Assembly: GCF_900074925.1 (NCBI RefSeq)
Contig: NW_019716269.1
Coordinates: 8,450-72,449, forward strand
DNA: 64,000 nt
Source: Ramularia collo-cygni
Taxonomy: Eukaryota > Ascomycota > Dothideomycetes > Mycosphaerellales > Mycosphaerellaceae
Direction of reading: 5' to 3'
Shown: one piece after another, positions 21,637-34,249 of the stretch
How positions within the stretch are numbered: the first letter of the stretch is position 1
How the letters are laid out: every line of letters starts with the position of its first letter
Notes under the pieces: generated by a model
Database searches by the model: none
Seen by the model: the letters and a program-made list of their open reading frames with translations, nothing else
Told to the model about the DNA's origin: nothing
Made by a program: the position numbers and the translations under genes

Positions 21637-22689
21637 TCAGTCCTTCTTTCCCCAATACCAGTTCCGAAACCCCTGCTGCTCAACTCTCTGCGTCCGCCCA
21701 TCGTGGTCGCGCTGCGCCTGGCTCGGCCTCGCATGACGTAAATGTCGCTCGTACCAACTCGGGAATCCATCGGCGTTGAGATACGAGGGCTCTGCATTGC
21801 GACCACGCTCACTCTGCCTCGGAATGTTGCGCTCAGGCTCCCGCGCATTGCCCGATTCTCGAGCCTTCTTCATCTGAGCACGAGCGATTGCCTCGCGCGG
21901 CGACTCGCGTGCAGGTTCGTACTCGGATTTCTGAACGCGGCAGAGTGCGTTGCGGGATGCCGAGCTGTCGCGCACGGTCGACTGGCCGAAGGAGCGGGTT
22001 GCGAAGNTCTTGTTGCCGTGTGTAGAGGAGTGGTAGGATTTGGCAGAAGGAACCGAGAAATCGGTCGAGCTAGAGGTACGGGCTGGGGGACCGATGTCGA
22101 GAGCTGACATGGTAGATCGGCGAGAAGGGGATCGATCTTTCGAGTTGAAGCTCAGGTTTCCAGATGTCGTGGAGCGGGGAGCGTAACGCTTGGGCGGAGG
22201 GGATCGACCGCGTTGCCAAATCGGAGTCTTCGATGATGTACTCTGATCAGTTGTGGCGCAGTGGTCTGGAGACTTGAAGCGTCTCCGCATGGTCGCGGGT
22301 TGAGGCGAGTAAGTGCGGTAGCCGAGTCCATCGAGGGCAGTTCCATCACGCCCTCCACGGGGACGCTGTTCCTGGTATCGAGGGTCGCGCGCGCCAGAGA
22401 ACTGTTGCTCTCTACCTCGACGAGTTGGAGACGCCAGCCGACTCGACTCTGGATGCTGACGAGGACTGCCAGTATAGCCAGTAGGACCATATCCAGAGAT
22501 GCCGTAGCTTGGGAGGGACGGGTAGCTTGGGGGAACGGGAGAATCACCTCGACGAGTTGGCTGGCGCCCTCGAGCACTCTCGCCTTGCATGGAAGGGTGG
22601 TTCGCAACCATTCTGTCCATTGTAGAGCGCTGTGCTTGACGATCGCGGCGAGACTTGCTGCCGGGAAAGGAGACGTGGAGAGGAGACAT
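21637..22689 (-). CDS. Arg/Ser/Pro-rich disordered protein
   Basis: A 350-aa single-exon protein starting MSPLHVSFPGSK at the first in-frame ATG. It is almost entirely low complexity: many RR, SP, RGR and QQ patches, Tyr-Gly-Pro stretches around residues 60-85, and no hydrophobic core. The C-terminal ~50 residues are more ordered (FPSWYERHLRHARP, ending FRNWYWGKKD). The antisense frame is also long, a consequence of composition. Function is unknown; RS/RG content is compatible with RNA binding. Confidence 0.6.
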   Translation of the reverse strand: MSPLHVSFPGSKSRRDRQAQRSTMDRMVANHPSMQGESARGRQPTRRGDSPVPPSYPSLPSYGISGYGPTGYTGSPRQHPESSRLASPTRRGREQQFSGARDPRYQEQRPRGGRDGTALDGLGYRTYSPQPATMRRRFKSPDHCATTDQSTSSKTPIWQRGRSPPPKRYAPRSTTSGNLSFNSKDRSPSRRSTMSALDIGPPARTSSSTDFSVPSAKSYHSSTHGNKXFATRSFGQSTVRDSSASRNALCRVQKSEYEPARESPREAIARAQMKKARESGNAREPERNIPRQSERGRNAEPSYLNADGFPSWYERHLRHARPSQAQRDHDGRTQRVEQQGFRNWYWGKKD

Positions 22690-25600
22690 GGCGATAGGTC
22701 GATGATGAAGTCGATCCTCGGTCGGGTGGAGCGAGTTGAGCTCGGCGAGTATTGGGTGAGATGCTTGAGGCGCGCGGATCAAATCTGGTATGTTGGTTTG
22801 CGTTGTTGCTGCGCGGGAAAGAGAGGTGGTTTGTCTGCTAGGTGGAAGTAGACGGATGAGGAAGATGATCGCTGTCAGAATGATGTTGTCTGACGTTGCA
22901 GATGGCTGTGGTAGAGATCCTCAGCTGGTGGAAGTGGTGGAAGAGCGATGTTGTTGTGGTATGGAACAAGAAGCGATTGATGTTGAGGTTCGAGGTTTAA
23001 GTATTGGAGTTCGTTTTGCAAAGGGTTGTTCGGCGTACCAATTCCAATATTCACTCGAAGATTCAGAGTGACTTTTGTAAGTTGCTATGACCATTTCCAG
23101 GCTAATACCTGCATGTGGAGAGCGTCTAGATCCATTTCATACGAAACATACCCCAGTGAATACCTCCAGACACGAGAAGGCCGGAAGTATTCACCATCAT
23201 GGCGGTCGAAGCATCTCCTGATGTCATATGGAAGTACGCTTTGGCTGTCGAAACAGGACAACACTCGTGTTCTTGTAGAGCGGAGTTTCCCTCGGATGCA
23301 AAGCCGCAATGAGAGGCTAGAAGACGAGGACGACGATACAGGCCGTTCGCCACGGCGAGAGCCGTATCATTCGTGAGAGGCTTTCTCAAGACCACGCGGG
23401 CTTTTATGTGACGCCTGCCAGTCTGGAAGCAATGATCTCAGGTGTAGCAGTGGTGTTTTATATCAGTGTTCCAACAGTCAGAGCCAGAATCCTGCGAGTT
23501 CCGATCATCAAATATCTTGGGGTATAAAGAGAGAATAAGCGGAAAAAGGGAGAGGAATTATTGCGTTCCCACTACATCGCGCGAAAGAGAAGAAAGGAAT
23601 GCCAGCCATTCTGAGAATGCACGAACAAGTACAATTGAAGACCTTGCATGGCTGAGCGAAAAGTGCGGAGATGGGAAGGGGAACGAACAAGGATTTCAAC
23701 CTTGATCTTATTGATGAGATAGATGGTGAGGTGTTGGGTGGCTGCGGGTGAGATGAGCCCCGGGAGTGGCAACCTCTCCTTCTTGAGTATGTATCATGGG
23801 GCAGAGGCGAGGTGGGCTCGGACGTGAGTAGAGGTGTGCGGGGCCGAGAGATGGGCATCGCAGGTTGCGTCTTGCTGTCCAGTGCTTGGAGGCATCACTA
23901 GCGATATCGCTGGCACGAAAGCGCCTCGACGAGTCGTCAGAGCTCCTGTGGCCACTCCAGTACGTGGGTTCGCGACGGCATTGCTGGCNTGCTGCTGCGT
24001 TGACAATGCGAAACGTTGCCAGGGACATGGACATGTTGTACGCTTGACATCCATCGCATGAGCTACGACGCATCCTGAGGGGCATCTTCGAGGAGTAGCT
24101 GGTAGGTAGGCGAGTAACTGGATCTGGACGGTGCTTTTCGTGCTCGCAGGAGTCTGAAATTTGATGCAATGTTCCCCGTTGACTCGATCGGATCTTGATG
24201 AGCAGAGGGCAAGGAAGGACGAGGCGGGGAAAGCATGCTGGCAACAACATGCAAGGAAATGGGGGCATTGGCGAGACAAGAGACAGATTCGCGAAGAACC
24301 TTCAAGCAAAGCTGGCTGCAGTTGATAAAGCCGTCAGCCTTCGCGATTGCGATGCGATGCAATGCAACAATGCGATTTCACCTTGTTGACAGCAAACTCG
24401 CCTCCCATTGGTCGAACGAACTCAACGCCAATGTTCGCGAAATTCGGCCTTCATGATCGAATCGTTCGGCTTCAGCAACAGCGAGCGTTTCACATGCGGC
24501 AGCTTCGAGTGTGGCGTTCTCGGTCCTTGAACGGTTTTTGATGTTGTTCAAGAGGTGACGGTCGGTGAACACCTTCAGGTGACTGGCCAGTCTGCGTCTA
24601 CGTTTATAGGCCGTCCGCGAGTTGGTGAAGACCGTGATAGGTGAGCAGGCTGCTGTGGATGGAATGTGCCGCGCCGCAATTGAAGGTCCCAATCCTCCGG
24701 AGGAAAGTTGGACCCAGATGCGGATACAATTGATCTCACNCGCTTCTTTCCTTGGTCACTACAACATCAACACGCACGCACTCTACCACCGCTCAGCTCG
24801 CGATTCCATTTCGCAGCTCATCCCCCAACACCATGCAAGCAGTGGAGCGTTGCGGGTCTCAAGCGGGCGATACCTTTCGCCAGAGGATGCAAATCTGGCA
24901 ACTATCGGGAAGACGATCGTCATGACCAGTTGCAATAGCGAGCGAGTCTTGTCAACCTTGTTAGCCTCACGAGCGTGGAGGACTGTACGAGTATATCGGA
25001 TGGCGGCGGCGTCTCTTTCAAGGTGTCGTGCGTTGGTATACGTGAGAAAGCAAGCTGGTCGCCGGTAAATGCTCGCAGGTATGCTTGCTGGTGGTCTTGG
25101 ACGATTTATCAATGCGCCGTACTGGAATACTTGAAGCAATCGATGCCCCGTTGAAGGGAGATACCGATCCATCAGAAAGTCGATCCTCCCCGCGAGCAGC
25201 CTGTCTGGAAAGGCTTCATGGCTCCAGCATCCCGTATTGGCCGGCAACTCTTCTGGGCACCGCCAAAGTTCAACAAGTTCTGCGAGGTCAAGTTGATCGC
25301 GTTTTGCTCGACACGTATGTTGCAAGGATCGATGGGATCTGCTCCCGCGCTGCAGCCGTAAATACCGCTGTCAGTCTTGGTGATATTGAGGGAGAACAAG
25401 CTCAGCAGTGTAACTTAACTCGTCCGATATCTCGTGGTGAACGTTCCACTGGGCGAGACATTCAAGTGAGTCTCAGAGGACCACTCCAGTAGAGTCAAAG
25501 AGTGTCTATGCACAGCCACGATTCAACACCGTCTCGTTGTCTGTGACGAGGTGATACCTTCGATACTATGTGAAGACCGCGGGGTGAGACTTGTTTCATT

Positions 25601-25702
25601 CACAATTTCCTTTGGGAGGTAAAGGCTCCGCAGGCTGTAGGTCCTTAAAAACGTCGCTCACAAAGTCGCAAACAGCCAACAATTTCAACAAACATCGCAA
25701 CC
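22690..25702. other. 3-kb stretch without a recognisable gene
   Basis: Several frames of 100-190 codons exist on both strands (for example 24783-25325 minus and 23708-24268 minus), but none shows family motifs or a convincing splice structure. It may hold non-coding transcripts or decayed genes. The 5' region of the gene at 25703 is at its right end. Confidence 0.4.
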
Positions 25703-26552
25703 ATGCCACGACTTCAGGTCCCTGGGCGCAGAGCAGTGGTCCGCCGTCAGACGGTTCGTTCGTATGTGTCCCCTGTGTTAACTTGCGATCTTGCAAAAAG
25801 CTNAATTGTCGGATAGTATTGAGTCGAATATCGCAAGAAGAGCCAACCATCCCCAAAATCGCACAAGAGCGCGACGACGTCGAGGCCAACCTCGTCCGCC
25901 AATAGTAACACCAGACAACCCCTTCGGCCATGATGGCGGACCAGACAGTGACTCTGACAATCACGACGATGAAGCAGAATTAGAACAAGAGATGTGGTTC
26001 GCAGAAGGCTACGGTCGTGGTCCTCTCGACCTAGGCCAAGGAGACGAGTTGAGCAACCATTCGGAGGAAGAAGAAGAAGACGATGATCCAAACTTGCACT
26101 TCGTCATCAACGACGGCAACTCTCTGCGTATTATCCCCGTGGCACGATACCTGATCGAGGATGCGCGACAGCGGTTGTACGAGGCAGAATACGACGACGA
26201 TGATGATGATGACGACGACGACTACGACGAAGTCGACGACGACGACGACGACGAAGACAGCGAGGTGGCAGAACAGAGGATCTTGCATATCTTTGAGCTG
26301 ATAGCTCAACGTCAGCGTGAGGAGAGGCTTGCAGCAGAGAGGCTGCCCCCGAGAAGCCCTCCACCTCGAGGCCTTCCACGACCTCCAGGCTTTCCACATC
26401 CTCGAGGCATTCCACCACCTCCAGAATATCCACCACCTCCAGGTCTTCCACCACCTCCAGGTCTTCCACCACCTCCAGGCGTTCCGAGAGGCCCTCCACC
26501 TCGACACTTCCCACCACGTCCAGGCGTTCCGAGAGATGAAGCGTCCAGATAA
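25703..26552 (+). CDS. Acidic and proline-repeat low-complexity protein
   Basis: There are two exons, 25703-25761 and 25817-26552, with a 55-nt intron (GTATGT...GGATAG) and compatible phase, giving 264 aa. It starts with a basic MPRLQVPGRRAVVRRQ segment and an RARRRRGQPRPP patch. Glu/Asp runs follow, separated by a folded-looking segment (LHFVINDGNSLRIIPVARYLIEDARQRLY). A run of about 18 acidic residues precedes a short helix. The C-terminus has ~70 residues of PPPPGLP-type repeats, each five or six residues. It is convergent with another repeat protein. No family recognised. Confidence 0.65.
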
Positions 26553-26970
26553 ATCCAGAGAGACCGAGAAGTGCCGCTAGGAGCTGAAGTTCTCACGGAG
26601 CTGATCTTAGATGCAGGTGCTGGAACTGATGGCACAAATCCCTTGGCTTAAGGCCTAGAAAACCTGAGCCTCACTGCTGAGAATCCTTGGGCATACAAAC
26701 AAAGGGCTGAATTCGCTTGCAATCAGTAGATTGACGGTGGTNCTGCCGATCGTACGCTTCGACGATGTTCTAAAGACACTTTGATGCGGCTTTGTGTCCT
26801 TATTCCTTTCAATCGCCCGAAATGTCTCAACCGCAAAAGGCTCCACTGTAAATTCCGCTGACCCCATATGTACGGCAGATCGAGGTAAACGACCAGAATA
26901 CTTTCCCTTGGCGAGCCGTGACAATCCAATACACTAAGCCCTAGCCCATGCAGCTCGCCGTTCGGCAGTT
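26553..26970. other. Short convergent intergenic gap
   Basis: Presumed 3' UTRs of the two convergent repeat-rich genes; nothing else seen. Confidence 0.45.
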
Positions 26971-27699
26971 TCAGAGCGATTTACTTTCACCTTCATCTTT
27001 AATGAATGCCTCCTCGAAAAACGTTTCCTCTGCTTTCACCTCATCGACCTCGGCAGACATGTCCCTCTTGATATCATCATCTTTGGCATCGTGCTCTTCC
27101 TCCTTCTTGGTGGCAGTCTCCCTGAACGTTCTGAAAAGTGGAGGATGCTTGTCACTAGGAGGCCGTTGATCTTTCGTCCTGGTAGGCATAACACGCTCCG
27201 ATAGTTGTTCGAAATATGCAGCTTCGTGATCTTCGACTTTGGCATTGTGATCTTCTCCCTTCTCTGTGGCGGTCTCTCTGAACATTCTGAAAGGTAGAAG
27301 ATGCTTGTCACTGGCAGGCCGTTGAGCGTTCGTCCTGATAGGCATGATACGCTCCGATTGTTGGTTGAGATATGCAGCTTGGCGATACTCATCTTCAGCA
27401 TCGTGACCCTCCTCCTTCTCCATGCTGGTCTCCCTGAACATTCTGAAAAGTGGAACATGCTTGTCACTGGTAAGCGGTCCATCTTTCGTTCCAACAGGTA
27501 TGGCGAGCCTGGGTTGTTGTCTGAGAGACGCAACTTCATGGTCTTCAATGGCCTGCGTGAGTCTGGCGAGTTGAATTTCCTGTAGCTTTTCTTCAGCTTC
27601 GAGAGTCTCAACTTCACGTCTGATTGAGTCCTTCTGATCAAGTAGAGTCTTCATTTCCTCGTAGAACTGCTCCGACATCCTGCGTCTTCTGGGTGGCAT
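26971..27699 (-). CDS. Charged protein with three 52-residue internal repeats
   Basis: A 242-aa single-exon protein beginning MPPRRRRMSEQF. Residues ~10-60 form a probable coiled coil (EEMKTLLDQKDSIRREVETL and onward). The rest is built from about three repeats of 52 aa, each reading SDKH-PLFR-FRET...-EDHEAAYL-QLSERVMP-RT...RP. The DNA repeat has a period of exactly 156 bp (equivalent points at 27145, 27301 and 27457). The C-terminus is acidic. Such in-frame tandem duplication suggests recent expansion. No family recognised. Confidence 0.65.
   Translation of the reverse strand: MPPRRRRMSEQFYEEMKTLLDQKDSIRREVETLEAEEKLQEIQLARLTQAIEDHEVASLRQQPRLAIPVGTKDGPLTSDKHVPLFRMFRETSMEKEEGHDAEDEYRQAAYLNQQSERIMPIRTNAQRPASDKHLLPFRMFRETATEKGEDHNAKVEDHEAAYFEQLSERVMPTRTKDQRPPSDKHPPLFRTFRETATKKEEEHDAKDDDIKRDMSAEVDEVKAEETFFEEAFIKDEGESKSL
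27100..27520 (-). repeat. 156-bp tandem repeat inside the coding region
   Basis: The word ATGCTTGTCACT recurs at 27145, 27301 and 27457, exactly 156 bp apart, within longer similar units. The boundaries given are approximate. Confidence 0.8.
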
Positions 27700-29377
27700 A
27701 ACGAGACGTGATCGCTGGCTTGTATGATACCTGCGGTCATAACGGTAACGACTTCAGGTCTACAAGTATGCGGGGGGTTTGCTGAGCAATCTTGTCCAAA
27801 CAAAGGGCGTGTGGCAGAAGCAGCGAGAAAGTAGAAGCAGGAGGCTTCAGAATTCGCATGATTAAAGACCATAGCAAAACTCCACCGGGGATTACTTGCT
27901 GTCGCAATCGATTGGGAAAGCGGCAATTTCATACGAACCAGTCCACTCTTCCTTCGACTTCAGGAGCTCTCGTTCCGGCTCACTTGTGCTTGCCGGTGTA
28001 TGGATCAGGGGATGCCAGTAGCCTAGCGTAAGCTCGGGTATATATATAGAGATGCCCTCGCAGTTTTGAAAGGCCGCTCTATGGTAGACGTTGGAGTCTC
28101 TACGTAGACGGACGGGGTGCCGCTATGGGAAAAAGCATAGTAAAAGCATCAGCAACAGCCGTAAAGCTGGGATATCAATGAGAAACACTTACGCCTAGTG
28201 TTGTAAAGAAGACATGCTTCCTGGTTGCTGAGGAGGCCTCCGTGGCGGTAGAATGCATTGTCAGAATGACCTACGATACCCGGGACCGATGCTGTTCCTA
28301 TTCTTGCCTTGTGTGGGTGGAACGCCATCTCGATTCTTGCAATGTCCCCGGAACTCGGTGTCTGTTCGCAGCGCGAAAGGCCTGCTGGGCTGTCTCAGGG
28401 GCACTTGCGAGTTTGAGACCAGACAATGGCAATCAATCTTCAGCTGTTGGAACATGCACGCAAGCATTGCAACCTCGAAACAAGAGAGTCCTACATGCCA
28501 ACACATCTGCGTTGCTCGATGAAGCCGTGCGTCGTGCCAGAACTCGCAAGCATCGAGTATCTATCTCTTGTAGTAGCGGATGAAAGTCCATCAAGTATTT
28601 TGTTGCTGCTGACGTCAACAGGATTTGCAGGAACAACCTGAAGATCCTCAACGTGACGGGATTGCTGACTGTCCGCGGACTGAACTCCGGTCAACACATC
28701 CATGCTGGAGATTTCCACCCCAGCCCAAACAAAGACTTCACCATAACGAATGTGGTTTCACGGCCATGCCTTCATCGCGACATCGTACCGCACATCATTC
28801 TGTCCAAGGCCTGGACTCGTTTGAAAATGAAGAAGATCTGATGAACATGTTTGCTCGGTCGGTATCCGCGACATGGACCGTAGGACTCCCCAGGATTCCC
28901 ATACATTCACTTCTTGGCGAATAGATGGCGTGCTCAGTCCCCAATATCGCACCATGCCAGCCAAGCACTTGGAACGACTTGCACATCCCTACTCGATCGC
29001 AGACCGACCTCACTACCAAGATGGCCAAGGGCGCACAACACGCCTTCCATCGGCAAACTATTGCGTCTTCGACTTGGTTTCCGTCAACGATCCCAATATC
29101 CTGCGCTCTTCCACGAGCCAGAACATCGTGGAGGCTTGATTTCGTTATCGCCGGCCAGTGACCAGGCTGTACAGTCCCTTGTCAATGCTCGAGTTAGGGC
29201 GCTGCCCCGAACTACAAAGCCTTCTTTGATCCAGATGTCGCCTTTGCAGAGAAGATTCGCAAATAACACGCACGCCATGCAGCTTGCCAAGGCATCTGTT
29301 CGTACATGTAGTTGCTCTGCTGCCTCGACGTTGGTTTCTGTTTCTCCTTTTGGTCATTACTCAACGTCTCCGAAGTT
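27700..29377. other. 1.7-kb intergenic stretch, no gene recognised
   Basis: Contains a TATATATATA run near 28040 and short overlapping frames around 28.2-28.6 kb without recognisable features. The right end is the promoter region of the Dal5-type permease. Confidence 0.4.
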
Positions 29378-31139
29378 ATGTCTGACCTCGACGTGAAGTC
29401 TGCTGGAGACTATGTCTACAGCAATGGCAGTGAGGATGGAACTGACTCGCGAAGAGACTGGACTCCGGAAGAAGAGAGGAAAGCAAAGCGGAAGTTGGAC
29501 TTGATCATCATGCCCTTGTTGACTCTCGGCTTCTTCTGCTTGCAACTGGACCGCGGCAACATCGCAAACGCACTTACGGATGGCTTCCTCGACGACATTG
29601 GAATCACCCAGAATGAGTTCAACGTTGGCCAGCAAATGCTCTCTCTGGGTATCGTGCTTTTCGAAATCCCTTCTAATATGATTCTGTACCGGGTCGGTCC
29701 AGGAAAATGGCTCACCCTACAACTATTCCTCTTCGNCACGGTGAGCACATTCCAAGCTTGGATGAACAACTACGGTTCCTTTATCGCCACCCGCCTCCTT
29801 CTCGGTATCACAGAGTCTGGCTTCATTCCTGGGGGTCTCTGGACGCTTTCGACATGGTACACCCGCAAAGAGACTGCCAAGCGCGTGATGATCTTCTACT
29901 TTGGCAACCAGTTTGGACAAGCATCTGCAAAACTCCTCGCCTATGGTATCTTGCACATGCGTGGTGTCGCTGGGCAGTCTGGGTGGTTCTGGCTATTTGT
30001 CCTCATGGGAGGCTTCACCATCTTCTGCGGCTTCATCCTAGGTTTCCTCCTTCCCGACTCCTTCAAGAAACCTCGCAGTGCCTTTCTGCCGTGGATCCAC
30101 ATTTTCACGGAGCGCGAAGTGCACATTCTGCAAGGCCGTGTGCTTCTCGATGACCCTGCAAAGGGTAGAAAGAAGAAGCGAATCGGCCTTCCTGCTTTCA
30201 AGAAAGCTGTACGTTGGACATTTGACACTTTTGCGCAGCACACTGACGTATGTAGTTCTCCAACTGGAGGGTCTGGATCCATGTTCTCATCACGCTCTGC
30301 AACAATGGACCTCAGCGTGGCTTCGACACCTATGCTCCATCGCTTGTCAGAGGCTTTGGATTCGCTGATCTTTCCGCCAACGCCCTTGCATCCGTGGGCC
30401 TCTTCGCCCAGATACCGGTCTCTTTTTTCTTCAGCTTCGTCTCCGATCGCTTGTGAGTATTCAAGNAAATGACACAGACGGCGGGATACTGACCTCTTTC
30501 TTAGCAATCGACGAGGCGAGACTGTCATCTTGACACTTAGTCTGGCGACATTGGCGTACATTTTCAACCGCATATTCACTGAGATTAGCAATCAAGGCCT
30601 TCGTTACTTTGGCGTGGTCTTCACGCAAACATTTGGGACCTTTGCCCACCCTCTGAATATTGCATGGCTCTCCCTCACCTGCACAGATTCCGAGGAGCGT
30701 GCGCTCGCAATGGCCATGTAGGTTGATTACGTTTTCTTATCATGCTCGAACAAAACACTGATGCACTCTCAGGGTCATCATGGGAGCCAACACGGCCGGT
30801 ATCTACGGCGCGCAGATTTTCCGATCTGATGATTCTCCTCGCTACCGAAGGGCATTCGTTATCGGCATGTCAGTACTGGCTTTGGGCACCTTTGCCGCAA
30901 CAATACGGAAGATAGATGAGGTTCTGCCCTCGATCCTGAAAAGTCTGAGTGGTGTACTACCATCCTCAATCGCAAACAAACTTGATGCGGTCGTACTTCG
31001 AAGAGAGCAGGCCATCCAGGCTGGTGAAGCTGAAAGCACGAGCGAAAATGAGGACCTGAAGGCTGCGGCTGTACCACCCGCTGATGGACTAATTGCGCCT
31101 GTGCCAGCCTCTTTGGGAAATGGTGGGACGAAGATATGA
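29378..31139 (+). CDS. MFS permease, Dal5/allantoate-type anion:cation symporter
   Basis: There are four exons: 29378-30208, 30256-30452, 30505-30717 and 30773-31139, with introns of 47, 52 and 55 nt in matching phases, giving 535 aa. The QLDRGNIANALTDGFLDDIGIT segment after the first helix, the FNVGQQMLSLGIVLFEIPSNMILYRVGP block and the RLLLGITESGFIPGGLWTLSTWY block are hallmarks of the fungal Dal5-like family, which moves allantoate, nicotinate, pantothenate and related acids across the plasma membrane. Twelve hydrophobic segments are present, and a hydrophilic tail follows. Substrate cannot be told from sequence. Confidence 0.92.
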
Positions 31140-31471
31140 TGTGCAGGCAAGAGTACGCCACAGAACTAAACTCTATAACGAGGGAACATGGAACTTGATC
31201 GACTCGGAGAGTAGAGATGTGAGACATCGTTTTATCATTCTGCTGTGCCTTGAGTCACTTGCCCAATCTTTCTTCTACCAATCCGTTCCTCCGACAGTCT
31301 CTGTGCCGCAAACAATGCACCTTCACAGGTGGCAACTTTCGCAAGTCATTCGTTGTTTCTTCTCAGGTCGCGCAGGCCTTTACTGCCCCAATCCATCATG
31401 TCCTCGAACGAATGCGAACTTGCCGCTTCCTCCTTGGTCGGTTAGAGGACCACTTCGTTTATCTGCTNCAA
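31140..31471. other. Convergent intergenic gap
   Basis: Presumed 3' UTRs between the MFS gene and the convergent Hsp70-like gene; nothing else seen. Confidence 0.45.
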
Positions 31472-33854
31472 TCAACGTTTACGTGTCCGCTTGGTGGTAG
31501 GGCGATATTCGTCCGCATCGTCATCTTCGATCGACTGCAACACACTGTCTCGTCGCTCCGTGTTCGCGGCGGTGGCCTCGTCCACACCCTCCTCGCGCTG
31601 CAACTGCGGCCAGTGCTTTTCACTCAGCAAGCTAGTCGATGTGACATGTATCATATCCTTCTGTGGGGGATCACGGAAGATCCACACCCGCTCTCTTCCC
31701 TTCGCGCTATTAGATAGCGCCTGCTTGTCACGCTGGGACACGACCTCTCCGTTGTCTTTGTAGATCTCCACATACACGTCGCAACCAGGTCGTGGTCTCT
31801 CCAATTTAACCGAGACGGTCATGCCATTCAGCATCGTTGTGACTTTGAGGAAAAGTTGATGCTCTGGCGATTCGTCCTGCTCCACTTGAAGACCTGATCG
31901 ACCTTGTGACTTCTCCATCATAGCTTTCGTCCGTATTGACGACCTCGCCACGCCTTTTGTGGGTGGTTTGGATGCTACTTGAGCTTGGCTCGAGTCGTAC
32001 TCAACTTCCTTCAACGGCATCTCCATCACATCTTCCACAGAGAAAGAGGCTTTAATGGTGTCATAAACCTTGAGGTCTGTGCGGAGGTGGCCGTCTGGGC
32101 GGGTAGGTGCATGCTCCAGCACCTTCGCCGAGGTGAAGAAGATCTCTTTCTCATAGTCGAAGGCAGCTTCTTGCACGTCGCGCGTTAACCAGCGAACATA
32201 CGATCCAGAGCTGTTGATCATCAGTTTACCCTAGAAGAGATTAGCAGACATCCCGGGACGCAGCGACTCGTACGTCAAGACCTACCCGTGGGAGGATCTC
32301 CACATAACGGCCCTCCACCCATTCTCTCTCTTCATTTTCTGGATCGTCGGGGTCGGGAATGGTGCCCCTCGAGTCAGTGTCCATGTCCGGATGTTGTTCT
32401 GGGTCGTAGGTCTCGTCTTGCGACATTCCCAAGGCATAAGGAAAGGGACGCTTTGGAGCATTGGCATCAAAACGGGCGGGTGCGCCGTTGACGACAGCCA
32501 GGTCGGCATTCCGATAGGGTCCTCCTCCAGGTGTAATGACAGTCAGACCGAGAGGCTCAAAGTGCTTCCTCAAGACCTCGATCAGGTATGTATTCAGCGA
32601 GAATCCTCCAGTCATCGTCAGGATTCTTGAAGTAGGAGACGAGATCCGCTCAATTGCAGGAATCATATCGCTCGCTAGGTCATCAATCCATCCTGAGACC
32701 TGGTCGTCAGTGATCTCATAGGAAAATGCCGGAATCTGACCACACTTCTGGTAGTAGTCGCCAGTCTCTATGCCTCTGACCTCCATTGCTCGTGTTCCTT
32801 CTTCCTGGAAGCCGAGCTTGAATGACTCAAAGTGTTTGTTCAAGTCGTAGTCCAGGGCATCTTCCGTTACTCCAAGCTCGGCCAAGGCTGTTGGCAAGTC
32901 TTTAAACGTGGCGATGAGATCTTCCTTGATGTAATCAAGCAGTTTGAAGTTGACCATCTCGGACCCGAGCGGCAAACCTAATGTGTATATGTTAGCTGCT
33001 ACTTCTCCGCGTGCTCGAGCGAGGAATCGAGACTTACTAGCCATTCTGCCAGTGCTCTTCATTCCCATCCGAGCACCCTTGGCAGCCGATCCGGACAGAG
33101 TGAACGAGGAAATGTTGCAAGTCCAGCCACCTATATCACATACAACCAACCCTGTACCAACAGCAAAGGTCTCATCTGATATCCTCGGGTCAAGCATCTC
33201 GTGACAGAACCTGAAAGCGTGCCAGGCACCAGCAGCCTCCGCTTCTGGGATGAGGGTGGTTTCTGGGAAGCCCGCACGCTTTAGCAACTTTGAGAGATTG
33301 TGCAGCTTGTCCAACTCAGCGATCTCTGGAGCGGCGAAGAAGACATGGACTGGCATCTTGTTGAGTTGTTGAGCGGACCGATTGTTGCGCAGTGAAGCAA
33401 ACTCCTTCGAAACCGCGGCAGAGATGGCGGGCCGGAGGGCGATGAGATGACGGACGAACAAATCTTCTGCGGTTTTCTCCGGCACATCCAGACGCTTCAG
33501 GCCGTCTTCGATACTCCTTCTTACAACCACCGACTCCTCGCTGGTGCCGAGGATAGCTAGCTTCAGTCGCTCGAACACGGCCACGACCTTGCTGGTGTTC
33601 TGCTTGCTGTGTTGACGGAGTTTACTCAACTCGTATCCCCAGACAAATTCGAGGGCACCGTTGCGTGAAACATAGCCTACGAGCTGTGGCGACTCCGTGC
33701 CCGGCTGATCTTGGAGACGCAGTATGGATGTCCTACCGGGANCTGGCTGCTGGCGAGCGTGCCTGATCTGAGCTCCTACTGGAAGGGTCTTGGTGCCGTA
33801 GTCGATGATGTAGAGAGCCTCTGGCGCGCCGCGTGCTGCGGCGTTGCCTTCCAT
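31472..33854 (-). CDS. Hsp70-like actin-fold ATPase domain protein
   Basis: The exons are 33038-33854, 32286-32977 and 31472-32230, with introns of 60 and 55 nt, giving 755 aa. The ATPase fold is shown by IIDYGTKT (phosphate-1 loop, residues ~16-23), VVCDIGGWTCN (phosphate-2, ~237-247) and LTMTGGFSLNTYLIEVLRKHF (adenosine-binding loop) in the second exon. A long insert follows, and there is no canonical Hsp70 substrate domain. This is the divergent Hsp70-like/HSPA12-like group expanded in filamentous fungi. The 60-nt intron has no in-frame stop, so an unspliced frame also exists (see findings). Client and role are unknown. Confidence 0.85.
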
Positions 33855-34249
33855 GGCTGCTGTTCCGCCGTCAGTCTACTTGCTAAATGATGCGCAGTCA
33901 TTGGTGGTGCGAGGAACAAGTTTGGCAACGGATGGTGGCTAAGATGGACAGGAAAAAGCTGCTAGAGCAACTCACCGCTCGAGAAAGTGAGGCAGGCTCA
34001 GTTGGTCGCAGGTGATGCAACTTCGCCGCTCAATTTCCTGCCGCCGATTCGGACGTTCTGTACTGTTCTGGCGATGGTTGGACTGCTCCGAAGAAAAGCT
34101 CGTCGTGTTGTTTTGGTCGCCTTCACTGTTGTTGTGATCTCCTCCTCGCGCGCGTGCATCATCATTTTCTGCTAGCGGCACGACCAAACAGCTCCTCGAC
34201 AGCTTCCTGCACGACTTCTGCCGCAACATCATCTTCACCTTCCGTCAAG
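33855..34249. promoter_or_regulatory. Divergent intergenic region
   Basis: A compact 395-bp spacer between two divergent start codons (Hsp70-like minus, orphan plus); both core promoters must lie here. Confidence 0.45.

Noticed and set aside
22261..22851. 196-codon plus-strand frame
   Set aside because: Shadow of the Arg/Ser-rich gene; low-complexity DNA keeps both strands open, though the choice of strand is less certain here.
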